Shown here in pieces: positions 21,448 through 32,397 of a stretch of 64,000 nucleotides of DNA (position 1 is its first letter; each line of letters begins with the position of its first letter). A program made the translations under genes and the position numbers. The notes under the pieces are model-generated. The model saw nothing but the letters and a program-made list of their open reading frames with translations. It searched no databases and was not told the DNA's origin. Source of the stretch: Gordionus sp. m RMFG-2023 (Eukaryota; Nematomorpha; Gordioida; Chordodea; Parachordodidae); the NCBI RefSeq assembly GCF_954871325.1, contig NC_088778.1, positions 21,437,120 to 21,501,119 on the forward strand, read 5' to 3'.

Positions 21448-23439
21448 TTAAATTAATACCCTGAAACATAGTATGTCTTTAAAAGCTTTTCTAAACTGAA
21501 TATTATAAGTGGCATAAATGGCAGGATTCAAACAAGAGTTAAAATAGCCTAGCCATGTAGCAAATGTGAATAGTGATATAGGCATACAATGGTTGCAATA
21601 TGGGTCCATAACGTACATAGTAAAATAAGGAACCCAACAAATTGTAAAACTTCCAATAATAATACCCAGCATTTTTATGGCCTTCCGCTCTTTGTTACTA
21701 TTTTTTTTTAGGCTAATTGATTTTTTTTTCAAATTGATTAACTCCTTTTTATTGGCTTTAGAAGATATAGCGTTTACTACTAATGGCTTAGTTAATTCAA
21801 GGCTTTTATTTGTAGACGAGCTAGTTGGAAATTGATTCGAGATATTATTCGCATTAGATGAAATTGGGAAATTTTTATGTGATGGCTTAGAGATATCGCC
21901 ATTGATCATCTTGGGGATAGTTGTTTCATTAAAACCATTACTTTTATTTTCTGACAGATTAGTCAATTTATTTATCACAGATAGTGTGTTTTCATGGCTT
22001 GGCTTATGATTACTCAAAGTGCTGAAAACGTTAGAGGAATCAGAGTCCATCTCTGATTCTTTTATCGCGTGTTCATTTTTGTGCACCTGTAGGAAAAAAA
22101 AACAAAACATTATTCAAAAAAAAAGTGAATTAAAGAATCGTACTTTCGATAATCCAAATGTCATCGCTTTGTTATACCGACTTAAATTGAGGCGAGCTTT
22201 TATAGCTCTTTGCCGTACGATTGCAAAAATATGATAGTAAGCAAAAAAGATGACAGACATTGGAACTACGAATGTTAATACAGTGGTCCATAGTGCGAAA
22301 GAAGGTGATATATGCGATAAATATGAACATTGTTCAATAGCTAGATTATTATTTGCTGAACTACTTTTATTCTTGTTCCAATGATATATTAACGATGGTT
22401 GAAATTTTTGAGGAATTTCGGTAGTGGTATCTGTGTAAACAAGTTTATGTTGCCCAAAATTCAAATGTGATTGAATATAATTTACATAGTTTAGAAAATA
22501 TTTACACCGTTTAACTCTTAAAGGGAGTTTATTAGAATGAAATTGAGACACATTTTTTAAGTAAAAATATTTACTTATCATTTTGGATATAGACCCGTTT
22601 TTTAAAGTGTGATATTTATCAAAATGGCATTCCTTTAGACTAACATTGTGATTAATATGCTTAAGAATTGGAATAAAATGATGATTGCTCCTAACGGTAT
22701 TGTATACAATTTCCAGAGTGTCGTCATAAGATTCATTTTTTGTATAATTGATTGGAACTAAATCGTTTAAAATGTAATTGGTATAATTCAAAGAATTTAT
22801 ATTAGGCACGATTATATGTCTTTTTACGATAGAATTAACGTTGTCGGTTTGAGTATTCTTTGTTAAGAGTGTATCAACAATTTGTACCACTCCCCATGAT
22901 ATTGTTATTGAAACAATCCAAACAAGTAATATTGATAAATATGTCACTATTCTGACATTTTTTGAAAAAGAAAGTTTTACCCAAGGTTTGGTGACTTCTA
23001 TATATTGTTCTATGGCTATCAAACAAAGATTTAATATACTCGCCGTGCTTAGCAAAAAGTCTAATGAAACGTAGACCTTTGTAATATGAATTTAAATATA
23101 TATATGTAGTTAGGTTATATTATATTTACCGATTTAGTTATAGTATAATATATTATAAAATACAAATTATTTTTTTAAAATGTAATTTACCTTACAATAA
23201 GCCTGTGAAAAAAGCCATTTGCGTAGAATTAAATTCAAGCTTGAAAAGGGAACTACGGTCAAACTTATTAACAAATCGGCAAAAGCTAAGGAAAGAATCA
23301 TATAATTCCGCGTAGTGCGTAGTTTCGGATAAATCAAGATAACTAAAATCACTAAAGAATTTCCTACAAACATCCACAAGTTCATCAAACATATGACCGA
23401 GCCTAAGGTAATTGATCTGAATAATTCGAATGTTTCCAT
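21448..23439 (-). CDS. Aminergic-type rhodopsin-class GPCR, three exons, 606 aa
   Basis: Exons are 23439-23191, 23076-22144 and 22086-21448. The introns are 114 and 57 nt, both phase 0 with GT...AG ends. An in-frame TAA lies 18 nt upstream of the chosen ATG. Visible landmarks are GN in TM1 (N27), LAFAD in TM2 (D55), Cys82 at the top of TM3, Asp89 at the amine-binding position 3.32, Trp136 in TM4, Cys333 in loop 2, CWVPYF in TM6 (W545, P547), Trp572 and Tyr575 in TM7, NPAIY (581-585) and a short tail with Cys601 suited to palmitoylation. Asp3.32 plus Trp7.40/Tyr7.43 is the signature of biogenic-amine receptors. The TM6-TM7 block resembles histamine H1, dopamine and octopamine receptors, so the ligand is not assigned. 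Oddities: the DRY motif reads E-Q-Y (106-108), loop 2 spans about 190 residues, TM5 has Thr at 5.42/5.43/5.46, and the N-terminus is only about 10 residues. Intracellular loop 3 is long (~155 residues, Ser/Asn/Lys-rich). The frame is intact throughout. Confidence 0.93.
22087..22143 (-). other. Intron 2 of the GPCR (57 nt)
   Basis: The donor GTACGA follows ...TCG AAA. The acceptor is TTTTTTTTTCCTACAG, a strong polypyrimidine tract, followed by GTG CAC AAA. Reading through would add a stop just after the splice site, whereas splicing keeps the frame and joins TM5 to intracellular loop 3. It is the best-supported short intron in the window. Confidence 0.85.
23077..23190 (-). other. Intron 1 of the GPCR (114 nt)
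   Basis: The donor AAG|GTAAAT follows the conserved TM3 cysteine codon and a lysine codon. The acceptor ...TTACAAAG precedes GTC TAC GTT TCA TTA GAC. Splicing here puts exactly seven residues between Cys82 (3.25) and Asp89 (3.32), the spacing fixed in this receptor class. That makes the junction secure. Confidence 0.88.
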
Positions 23440-25141
23440 AATTCTAAGAATGTCTTAAATGAGCGCAGAAATGCATCTAAAAAAATTTAAGATATAATTC
23501 CTTGCACTCTTATAGAGAAATAATTCTGAAATCATCGAATTCCGTGAAAAGGTTATATCTACACATCTAAGAAAAAAAAAATTAAAATTAATTAAGATAG
23601 AAGAAAATTTATATCTTAATGGTGTTTTAACTTTAAATATAAAGGGAAATAAAGAAGAACCACATATTTAAATCAATATGGTGAACATAATTCATTTATG
23701 TTAAATCCTTATTTATTATTTTATTAACGGGCCATTTTTTTTATCCCGAAATTGAATATCTTTCATGCATTTAGTTTTATTAACTTGTTATAATATTATT
23801 TTTTCCTTTCAAAATATCAATATATATTTAAGATTGTAATCTTTTTTCTTTATTGAAAAGACTTAAATATAAATAATGATCAATAAAATATATATTAGTA
23901 GAACTAGAGGTTTATTAAAAATAATTATTTTTTTATAATTTCCTAAAATATTAATATTATTTAGAAATGGATTGTATTTTGCTTAAATATTTAATTAAAA
24001 TGTATTTTGGGGGGAAATTGAATAAAAAATTTTCAAATAATAAATTTTCTTAAATATATTTCCGCAAATTTAAAATGTTTTTTTAAAATTATATATTCAA
24101 TAATTTATAGAAAATATTTTTTTTGCGATAATCATTATTTAATTATTTTTTTTAATATCCATTCAAAACTAAATAAAATTATTTTAAAAAAATGAATGTT
24201 CTAAAAACAAAAAGGAACATAAAATAATTTTATTCCTTAAAATTCATTTTTATTTAGAAAAATTATGGGGAGAATATTCATACAGGTGTTGAACCAAACC
24301 CAACCGCGAAACAGAAAAAAACCATTATAATTTTTTGAACCGTAATCATATCCGAAACTTTATTTTTAAAAAAGCTCAACAGGAGAAAGCTAAATTTCTA
24401 AAAACTTTGGAACGGGGTTGAACCTGTTCGTGACGGTTTTAAGTATTGTATTTATTTTTAATTGAACATAACATAATTTGAAATATTTATATATTTATAT
24501 AAATACAATATATTTCATTATTCGTTCTAAATTCAATAAAAAAAATAGTACAAATTTGTTATTTCTTATTCATGTTTATATATATTAAAAGAAAAGAAAT
24601 TCAACTTATTTGCTTTAAATTATGTTTGGCTTATAAAATATTAGATTTAAGGGGTTTATTAAATTAATATACATATCATGATAAATTTTTTTAAATCCAA
24701 AACTAATAAAAAAAAGTGAAACGAAAAGAACCGATATGAATATCTAAACCGGAACAATCTATAATTTCTTGAAAATTACCAGAATGGAACTCCGCGCAAG
24801 GAGAAAATTTTGTTTCATGCATTTAACAGAGAATTAAAATTTTTTAAAAAAGTTATACTAAGAATACTACTTATAATCAATCTACAAATTATTTTATTTT
24901 ACTATAAATATATTGTATATAAAAATATTTATAATTCATATTTTAAGTTGATTTAGAGTCCCGCAAGACAGGCCCGTCCCCGGACAGAATTGGAAATATT
25001 GTTAATAAAATATAGGTCCGATCCGTGGTTCGAAATAATTATAAAAAGATGTTGGAAATATTATTTAATTATTCTTAAAATAAAGAGTATTAAAATTGAT
25101 TATTTAAGATTATACATATATCAATCATAGTTATCTATGAT
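23440..25141. other. 5' flank of the GPCR and AT-rich spacer
   Basis: No coding exon was recognised. Around 24285-24425, GGTGTTGAACCAAACCC and, reversed, CAGGTTCAACCCCGTTCC suggest a decayed inverted-repeat element. The receptor promoter should lie within the first part of this interval, but no motif stands out. Confidence 0.4.
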
Positions 25142-25539
25142 CATTGGCGTATGGCGGGAGGGGGGGTGCCACCCCCCTTCCCCAAACCAAAAAATGCAGA
25201 TGCCGGATATATTTTTCAAAAATATTATTGTTTATATTAATTTATATTTGTTAATATTTTATTTATTCATATCTCATATTAAATATATATTTAATTACAT
25301 TTATTATCACATTTATCTACTAAGTTATTTTATCAATTAATTTCGATTTCAAGTTTTCCGGCGTAATATTTAATTATTATTTTCAAATTTATAGTGGCGT
25401 AATATTTATCTACCATTTTCAAATTTCTAGTCAAATAATAATTATTTCTGAAACTTCTTGTCCAACAGGGAAAAAGAAATTGCAACCTTGTCCAACGAGA
25501 TAGAGTCTCTGCCATCAAGCAGTAACAGCTTTTAAGGAG

Positions 25540-26770
25540 TTAGAAGAGTCAATTATTTGCTATTACTGAAATATCACAATGGCCTGAAAGAAATATTTCC
25601 TCAGAAGCAAGAAAATTATTGGATTCAATGCTTATTCCAAATTTTATTTCTCATTGGAATGTATTATTTAATTATACAACTATTTTAAGTATTACTTTTC
25701 AAAAACATGACATTGACTTAATTAAGAAGATGAGAATAGCGGAGAGAATTTTATCAGAACTCAAGGAAATTAGGGCTAATGTTGATGAAGAATTTCATAT
25801 TTTATTGTTGAGTCAAAAGCAGAGCTATACGTGTTTAATATTTGTCTCCCTCGACTTGTAGCAAGGTAAGCTCATCGTTAAAACATTAATATAGGATCAG
25901 TAGAAGAGTATATCTTAAATACAGATACATTTATAACCCAAATAAATGAATTTTTAATTTATCATGCAGCACTTACTAATCTGCAAATATTACTTCCACA
26001 AAAGCCTTCCCAACCTTTTTCAGATGGTGATAGAAAAAAAAATATTTGTTAGATTTTTATTATGAAGATGTTAAAGTATCTTATGATGCCTTACTAGCTG
26101 AATAACTATGTTTATAAGATTAACTATGGTTGATATAGTCCCAAAAAATGCTATGGATGCTCTGCATTTTTCAAACACATTTTAGATTAAATTCTCAATG
26201 TATTAAAAGGGTTTATATGAGAGAACATTCTCTTTTTTAAGAAGAATAACAGAGGCCTGCAGAAGTACCATTTGCAGGGCACGGCCCGGATTTTTTTTAA
26301 AGATTTTTTACGGCCCGGCCTGGGTTTTTTTAAAAAAATTTTCAAAATTTTAGGCCCGACTCGGTTTTTTTTAAAAAATTTTCAGGCCGGGCCCGGCTTT
26401 TTTTTAAATAAAATTTTCAGGCCCGGCCCGGATTTTTTTAAAATAAATTATATTTATTTTTGATTTTTATAGCTAATAATAACGATTTCAAATATAGGCT
26501 GTTTTAAAAATACAGCCCGGATTGGGTGTTTTTTTAAATAATTCAGGTCCGGCTTGGGTGTTTTATTAAAAAAAATTCGGGCCCGGCCCGGGTATATTTA
26601 AAAAAATTAAAATACTGTCCGGCCCGGGGGCCGGGCTTGCAGGTCTCTGAAAAACATACCAAGAAGTACAACATCTGAAAGTAGATTGAAAGGTTTGGAT
26701 CTTTTGAATATTCATAGGCATTTGACGACAAGCAAGGATGAGATAATTGAAAATTGATTGGATTTTACAT
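25540..26770 (+). pseudogene. Decayed hAT transposase (ZMYM/Tip100-like) in copy A
   Basis: About 25560-25860 reads as EISQWPERNISSEARKLLD, then a helical stretch ending LKEIRANVDEEFHILL; 25619-25861 is the longest open part. Further fragments (SVEEYILNTDTFITQINEF at about 25900) follow in other frames. A C-terminal hAT dimerisation-like block (LKGLDLLNIHRHLTTSKDEI) follows the nested MITE. The N-terminal zinc finger and most catalytic parts are missing. Against typical transposases of this type it is internally deleted as well as frameshifted, so the element is non-autonomous. The same fragments occur in copy B at 44.6-46.5 kb. Confidence 0.7.
26250..26649. mobile_element. GGCCCGG-rich hAT MITE nested in copy A
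   Basis: The left terminus is CAGAGGCCTGCAGAAG. The right terminus, reversed, is CAGAGACCTGCAAGCC. The interior is made of repeated GGCCCGG plus oligo-T/A units. The flanking 8-mers (AAGAATAA, AAAAACAT) are decayed. The same insertion is present at the same place in copy B. Confidence 0.88.
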
Positions 26771-27029
26771 TGTAAATATATAACATACAAAATGCAATTA
26801 TTCCTAAGAAACTTTTTGTGTAAAGGCTTAAAAAGTTCAAATTTCTATTTTGGGTTATTTAAGTGATTCTTCATATATAATTTTTTTATAATTCACATTA
26901 ATTTAAAATTGTGTATTAGAAATAGTTATTAGTCCTAATAAATTAATGCTTGATATTTTTAAAAAACAATAATATTTCTTAAAAAATTTTATTATCCCCA
27001 CCCAGACCAAATTTCTGCGTACGCGCCTG

Positions 27030-28338
27030 TCTATGATTGATATTATTGTATAGCATAAATTTAAATAAAGTAAAACCATTACCGCTAAATTAATACATAA
27101 CATTAAAATAGGGAATAAAATATTAGTTTGAGATTTCTATCAAAATATCGGACAAAGATCAGACCTAGATCTAAAAAAAAGTTCAAATATTCTTCTTTTT
27201 TTTACTTGAAAATTAATTTTATAAAATTATTTTTCTGATTTTTCTTCCTATGGTTTGATCAATTTAAGTTTCTAAGCATTATCATCGTTTTTCTTCTGTC
27301 GAGCGATCGAATTAAAGTCAACAAATATTTTCATTTTGAGATTAAATTAAAACCAACAAATATTTCTATATTTTATAAAAAACATAATATTAAATTTGGC
27401 AGTAGTTTTGATTAATTAAAAATTTGCATTAAATTTAAATTTATAAAAAAAATATAATCATAGAATAGCTTTATAATTTAAAACTCAAAAGAGGTGTCTC
27501 TCTCCTTTTAAACATAAAGATTTTAAAATAACATTTTAGAGTATTTGACCATATGTGTTTTTTAAAGCAGTTTAACAAAAAAATATTATTTGATCAAAAT
27601 TTAATTAACGATAAAGTTTGTAAGTAATGATTAAAATGGATTATAGGATTTTGCAAATATATTGTAAAACTCTCTAGAACTCTCGCAGATTTCTGTTCTT
27701 TTTATTTTAAATTATTATATTAGCAATTTTAGAAGTGAAATTTATTCTGTTTTTACTCCGTGTTACTTACTACTTAGGTTCCATCTTCGACTGATTTAAT
27801 TATAATAGTGTATAAATAATTAATAAGGCTTATTTTTTCTTCTTCTCCCACACTATATCACTTACCATAATTGATTATGTTATGAAACATGTTTAAATTA
27901 AATTCAAAAACAAAAAAAACCTCTATCATTAATTAAGACTTCAAAGAGAATATTTTGGATTGCTTAAATAAAGGTATATTAATAATTCTTTTAAAAATTA
28001 TAAATTTAATTGATCCTTTCTTTAGGAATTCTTAATTTTTTTTTAACCTTAGTCATTTTATAAAAAATGAATCTAATTTTTTGTCAGAAAATACTATATA
28101 TTAATAGTTTTTAAAGATTTTAGTTTTTTATAATGAGGATGAAATATTTATTATCATAATTATAATAACCTTTTAATAATATATATTTTTCTCATTGTAA
28201 AAAAACAGAATTGGTAGAGGCCAATATTTTTTAACTTACAGAGGTTTTAAGATTTTATGGGTTTAATGCATATAATTATAAAAGACTTGCATAGCATCCG
28301 AAGACGGGAGTGTATATTCAAAAGGGGCCCTAAAATGG
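27030..28338. other. AT-rich region without recognised features
   Basis: No exon, RNA gene or repeat end was recognised. Confidence 0.5.
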
Positions 28339-28346
28339 TATAATTA

Positions 28347-28531
28347 TTAGAGACCTGCGGCCCTTAACCCGGCACGGAGTTGATTTTTTAAATATACACG
28401 GGTCGGGCTTAAATTTTTTTTAAAAAATACCATGGCCAGGCAGTATATTTTAAATCGCCTTTATTAGTTAAAAATAAATGTAATATTTTTAAGAGAATCA
28501 GGGCCGTGCAAATGGTACCTCTGCAGGTCTA
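28347..28531. mobile_element. Small GGCCCGG-family hAT MITE
   Basis: The left end is TTAGAGACCTGCGGCCC. The right end, reversed, is TAGACCTGCAGAGGTACC, which also matches the left end of the nested MITE in copy A. The 8-bp flanks TATAATTA and TATAATTT agree at 7 of 8 positions. Length is 185 bp. Confidence 0.82.
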
Positions 28532-28671
28532 TATAATTTATTTTCTTTAAGAAATCCTTAAAAATTGTTTTTATTTATTTAAGAGATAGTAAAATGGCAT
28601 TTTATAAGGCGTTATTTTTGTTATCATGATCACTAGAGATCGTTTTTAATTTAATTTTATAACATAGATAT

Positions 28672-28761
28672 CAGAGATCTGCAAAACTTGTCCTGGTCTG
28701 TTCGAAAGCATAGCTATAACCCGGAGAAATGATATATAAAACACCGGACAACAAATCTCTG
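28672..28761. mobile_element. Tiny hAT-terminus pair (90 bp)
   Basis: The left end is CAGAGATCTGCAAAAC. The right end, reversed, is CAGAGATTTGTTG. No good target duplication is visible. This may be a solo-like internal deletion product of the local MITE family. Confidence 0.4.
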
Positions 28762-28810
28762 ATTTTAAATTTGATAAATATTCTTTGAAATAACAATAGA
28801 AAAAATATTT

Positions 28811-29524
28811 TATTATTTTTTTGAAGCGTATATAGATTATTTTGTAAGTTTGATAGACTAAAAATCAAAATATAATAATTAGTCTACAAATTAATAACTA
28901 TTTTATATATACCTCGAACAATAAAATAAAGGCAGAGATGGACTGGCCAGTGAGCATAGTGGGAAAATATCCCATGCCCTCGAGATTTTTAAAATTATTT
29001 TGGAGTCTTTAGGAAAGAATTTTTGGGCCTTAAAAAGGATATATTTAAAAAAAAATTGGTATAAAATCTAAATATGTATTCATTTATTAAAAATAAATTT
29101 AATTTTCTGGTGGAATTATAAGCGCAATAAAGAAATAAAAGGAAATTAGATATAAATATTTAGCCCTTATTATTTTTTTGAAGCGTATATAGATTATTTT
29201 GTAAGTTTGATAGACTAAAAATCAAAATATAATAATTAGTCTACAAATTAATAACTATTTTATATATACCTCGAACAATAAAATAAAGGCAGAGATGGAC
29301 TGGCCAGTGAGCATAGTGGGAAAATATCCCATGCCCTCGAGATTTTTAAAATTATTTTGGAGTCTTTAGGAAAGAATTTTTGGGCCTTAAAAAGGATATA
29401 TTTAAAAAAAAATTGGTATAAAATCTAAATATGTATTCATTTATTAAAAATAAATTTAATTTTCTGGTGGAATTATAAGCGCAATAAAGAAATAAAAGGA
29501 AATTAGATATAAATATTTAGCCCT
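28811..29524. repeat. Tandem duplication of a 357-bp unit, apparently identical
   Basis: Unit 1 (28811-29167) and unit 2 (29168-29524) agree at every base I compared. Each contains GGCAGAGATGGACTGGCCAG, which looks like a hAT terminus, followed by TGAGCATAGTGGG. Such identity among otherwise diverged repeats means a very recent duplication or an assembly artefact. Confidence 0.9.
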
Positions 29525-29679
29525 CAATAGTCGAATAATAAAATTATTTCCCTATTTTCATTGGTTCTTAAAATGTGGATCCATGGAATCAAATAGGTAA
29601 GGCATTTTATTTGTGTAATTATTGTCTTAAAATGAATAGCCGCAAGTAAATATTAATTAATTTATATAAATATATATTA

Positions 29680-30028
29680 TAGCCGCATTTTTTTCCGACA
29701 ATATGTTATAGTTTCAATTTTGAATAGTTTTTTGAGCGCGTTTTTATAAGTTTAAACATTTGATTTTACCAGAAATGTATTCCACCAATTTGGAATATCT
29801 ACCCTATGAATATCAGACAATTTTGCCATGAACTTTCGAACTTATTATAATTTAATAGTTTTCCCATAGCTTAGATAAAATTATCTACAACTCATAAGAT
29901 AGGTATAAACATGCTGAAATACATTTCCGGTAAAATCAAATTTTTAAATTAAAAAAACGCACTCCAAAAATGATTTAAAGTTGTAAAAATAACCCATTGG
30001 TGGGAAAAAACACATTGCCGCTAACATA
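29680..30028. repeat. Long imperfect inverted repeat (palindromic MITE-like)
   Basis: The left arm includes GAGCGCGTTTTTATAAG and ATTTGATTTTACCAGAAATG. The right arm, reversed, includes GAGTGCGTTTTTTTAA and TTTGATTTTACCGGAAATG. Arms are about 120 bp with a centre of about 110 bp. A related sequence lies at 62.34-62.55 kb. Confidence 0.75.
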
Positions 30029-30254
30029 TAAATGCAATATTTATAGTATATATATAAAAAGAAAATTATCTCGTTTTGTGTCCTATGCTCCAATTTTTTA
30101 AAGCCAAACCTTTAGCGGCAGATGCGAGGTTTAGTGAAATGCTATCGGTTTAGAGTCCTGCTCAATGTTATTATTGGACAAAGCTAAACACCATTGCATT
30201 AACAACTCTATACTTATTTCACTTTTTTTAAAAAAATATTATATTATATTTTTA

Positions 30255-31332
30255 TGTGCTCTAAACATTTTTAAAAAAATCGAACGCGTTCGCGTTCAAC
30301 GTTCATTGACAAAAATCGAACGCGTTCACGTTCAAATTCAAAAAAAGGAACGCGTTCAAGTTCATGAACGCGTTCATACGTTCAAAATTTTATGTTTAAA
30401 AATTTAATTTAATATAAATAAATGCCTTATATTTTTCAACACAATATATTAGCCATGATAAAAAATAATAGTTTTATTTTGATAATATAATTATAAATAC
30501 AATATAATAGAGCTATAAAAAAATAAATTTATAAAAAAATTTTCTTATTAATTTTTAATAATAATTGCTTTTCAAAATTTTCATCTGATAGGCATGAACG
30601 CTTGTCATTTAATACAGCGTTAGCTATACTAAAAACTCGCTCAACAAGGGCAGATGAAGGGATTGCGGTGTTATACTTGATAAACAATTCTTTTAAAAGG
30701 GGGAATTTATTAAAAACATTTAATGTTTTATCCATTGTTTCAAAAAATTGAGCTATGTTATCATCCTCCAATCTGCCCTCTTCTTCCTCGTCAAAAAAAA
30801 AGGATATCTCGGAATTAATTTTAAAACAGTAAAATATTTTTGATATTTGGGCTATGGTAATTCTAATTCATCTAATATTGAATTTTGTTCAGAATCTGAT
30901 GATGAAATATTTATATCCATGCAAATGCTAATCTATTAAATTAAAATATAAAATATTCAAATTAATAAACTTTAATCTTATTTTCTCTAGCAGTAGCACT
31001 ATGGTACGTTAATTGCAATATGAAAAAGGAAAAAGTAAAAACAGCTGATTAAAAAATATAAGACTTTTTTGTTAAAAAATTGGATTAAATATTAATTTTT
31101 CAAATAAATAAAAATATAAGACTTTTTTGTTAAAAAATGCGGATTAATATTAATTTTTCAAATAAATAAAAATAAAAAGTGTTTTTAAAATTGAACGAAC
31201 GTAAAATTGAACGCGTTCATCAAAGAAAAGGAACGCGTTCACGTTCAAAGTTCGTCAAAAAAAGGAACGCCGTTCATCACCTTTTTTCAAAAAAACGAAC
31301 TTCGTTCACGAACGCGTTCGTTTACAACACTA
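30255..31332 (-). mobile_element. hAT element with GAACGCGTTC-rich ends, 1.08 kb
   Basis: A perfect 8-bp target duplication TATTTTTA lies at 30247-30254 and 31333-31340. The right terminus, reversed, is TAGTGTTGTAAACGAACG; the left is TGTGCTCTAAAC followed by GAACGCG. Multiple GAACGCGTTC palindromes crowd both ends. The interior keeps the start and the end of a minus-strand transposase, so it is an internal-deletion derivative. A truncated relative is at 55.15 kb. Confidence 0.9.
30529..30771 (-). pseudogene. hAT transposase C-terminal dimerisation fragment
   Basis: The fragment is 80 codons with FPLLKELFIKYNTAIPSSA then LVERVFSIANAVLNDKRSCL and LSDENFEKQLLLKINK. This is the canonical hAT C-terminal dimerisation domain (the ...P.SS...ER.FS.A..... 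R..L......E.LL.IN pattern). About 20 N-terminal residues (MDINISSSDSEQNSILDELE) are readable at 30862-30918 upstream on the same strand. The catalytic core between them is deleted. It cannot encode a working transposase. Confidence 0.88.
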
Positions 31333-31394
31333 TATTTTTATATTTGGTTTTTTTATTTTAATATTATAAAAATATACCTGAGCTTTTATATAAT

Positions 31395-32068
31395 TCGGTT
31401 ACTCACTGAATCACGGGGAAATGTTTGATTTTTTTTTTTAATTTATTTTTTTTAATATTATTATTTTTTTTAATATTATTATTTTTTTTAATATTATTAT
31501 TTTTTTTTAAATATTATTTTTTTTTAAAAAAAAATAAATGATCATCTGCAATTTGTTGGAAATTTTTATCATAATTCATTAATTTTACAATAAAATTGAG
31601 TATATTTAAAAACACTGTATATAATATTGTTTTCAGTTATTATAATCTTATTAAAATTGTATCGCATAAATTACAAACAATAAAATAGTTAGGACTATTA
31701 TTAAATCAAATACTAAATAATTAATCAACTTATTGGAATAAAAAATTTTGTGGAAAAAGGTTAATATTTCAAAAAAGAAATAGTTATTTTTAGATTTAAA
31801 AGTAAGCACTTTGGTGAATGACCCATAAAATTAAATATGATTTAATTGATACTCTTATATATAATATTGTTTTCAGTTATTATAATTTTATAAAATTGTA
31901 TCGCTCAAATAAAATACCAAATTAGACAATTTATAGTTAAATTGTTAAAATTAAAATATGACTTCATTCTACCAGACTAAACAATAAAAAAAAATTTTTT
32001 TTAATTAAAAAAACTAAATAAAAAAAAAATAATGTTAAAAATTTCCCCGTGATTCAGTGAGTTACCGA
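31395..32068. mobile_element. MITE with TCGGTTACTCACTGAATCACGG ends
   Basis: Inverted ends TCGGTTACTCACTGAATCAC (left) and, reversed, TCGGTAACTCACTGAATCAC continue as GGGGAAAT on both sides. The interior is AT-rich with T/A runs (31430-31530 holds repeated TTTTTTTTAATATTATTA). The target duplication is unclear. Confidence 0.75.
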
Positions 32069-32397
32069 TATAGCATTTTCTGATTCCCCACATTTATTAT
32101 TCCCCGTTATTTGCCAGAAGCAGCCTTTACCATAATATAAAATAAAGCAAATGTATATAAAACAGAAAAGATTTAGTAAATATATTACATGAAAAAATAA
32201 GAAATATACTATAAAATTAAACTTAATAAATCTAATATATGGAAGATTATCTTAAATCATTTCTTTATTAAAGACGGATTGGCAAGTTTATAAATTAACT
32301 TGAATAATTTATTCAACTCAAAGAACGAGTAAATCTTTTAAATGGACATAAATATTAAAAAGATAAGATTTCTTTTAAATTTTAATATTAGAAGAGT

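Larger units (their letters stand above)
25142..27029 (+). mobile_element. hAT element copy A, with a nested MITE
   Basis: Termini are CATTGGCGTATG (left) and CAGGCGCGTACGCAG (right, reversed). A perfect 8-bp target duplication TCTATGAT lies at 25134-25141 and 27030-27037. Plus-strand remnants include SSEARKLLDSM...ISHWN and a C-terminal dimerisation-type block (TTSESRLKGLDLLNIH). The MITE at 26250-26649 splits that C-terminal region. Confidence 0.92.

Noticed and set aside
22019-22234. 71-codon plus-strand frame
   Set aside because: Lies opposite GPCR coding sequence and intron 2.
23192-23392. Second minus-strand frame over GPCR exon 1
   Set aside because: Overlaps the frame encoding TM1-TM2, which has clear family motifs; this one has none.
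26272-26790. Overlapping frames on both strands with RPGP-type repeats
   Set aside because: Artefact of the nested GGCCCGG MITE; the same applies to 46048-46272 and 57918-58214.
28811-29524. Tandem duplication considered as LTR-like terminal repeats
   Set aside because: The units are directly adjacent with no interior, primer-binding site or polypurine tract.
30165-31428. Plus-strand frames with ERVHVQ-type repeats
   Set aside because: Translations of GAACGCGTTC subterminal repeats of the hAT element.
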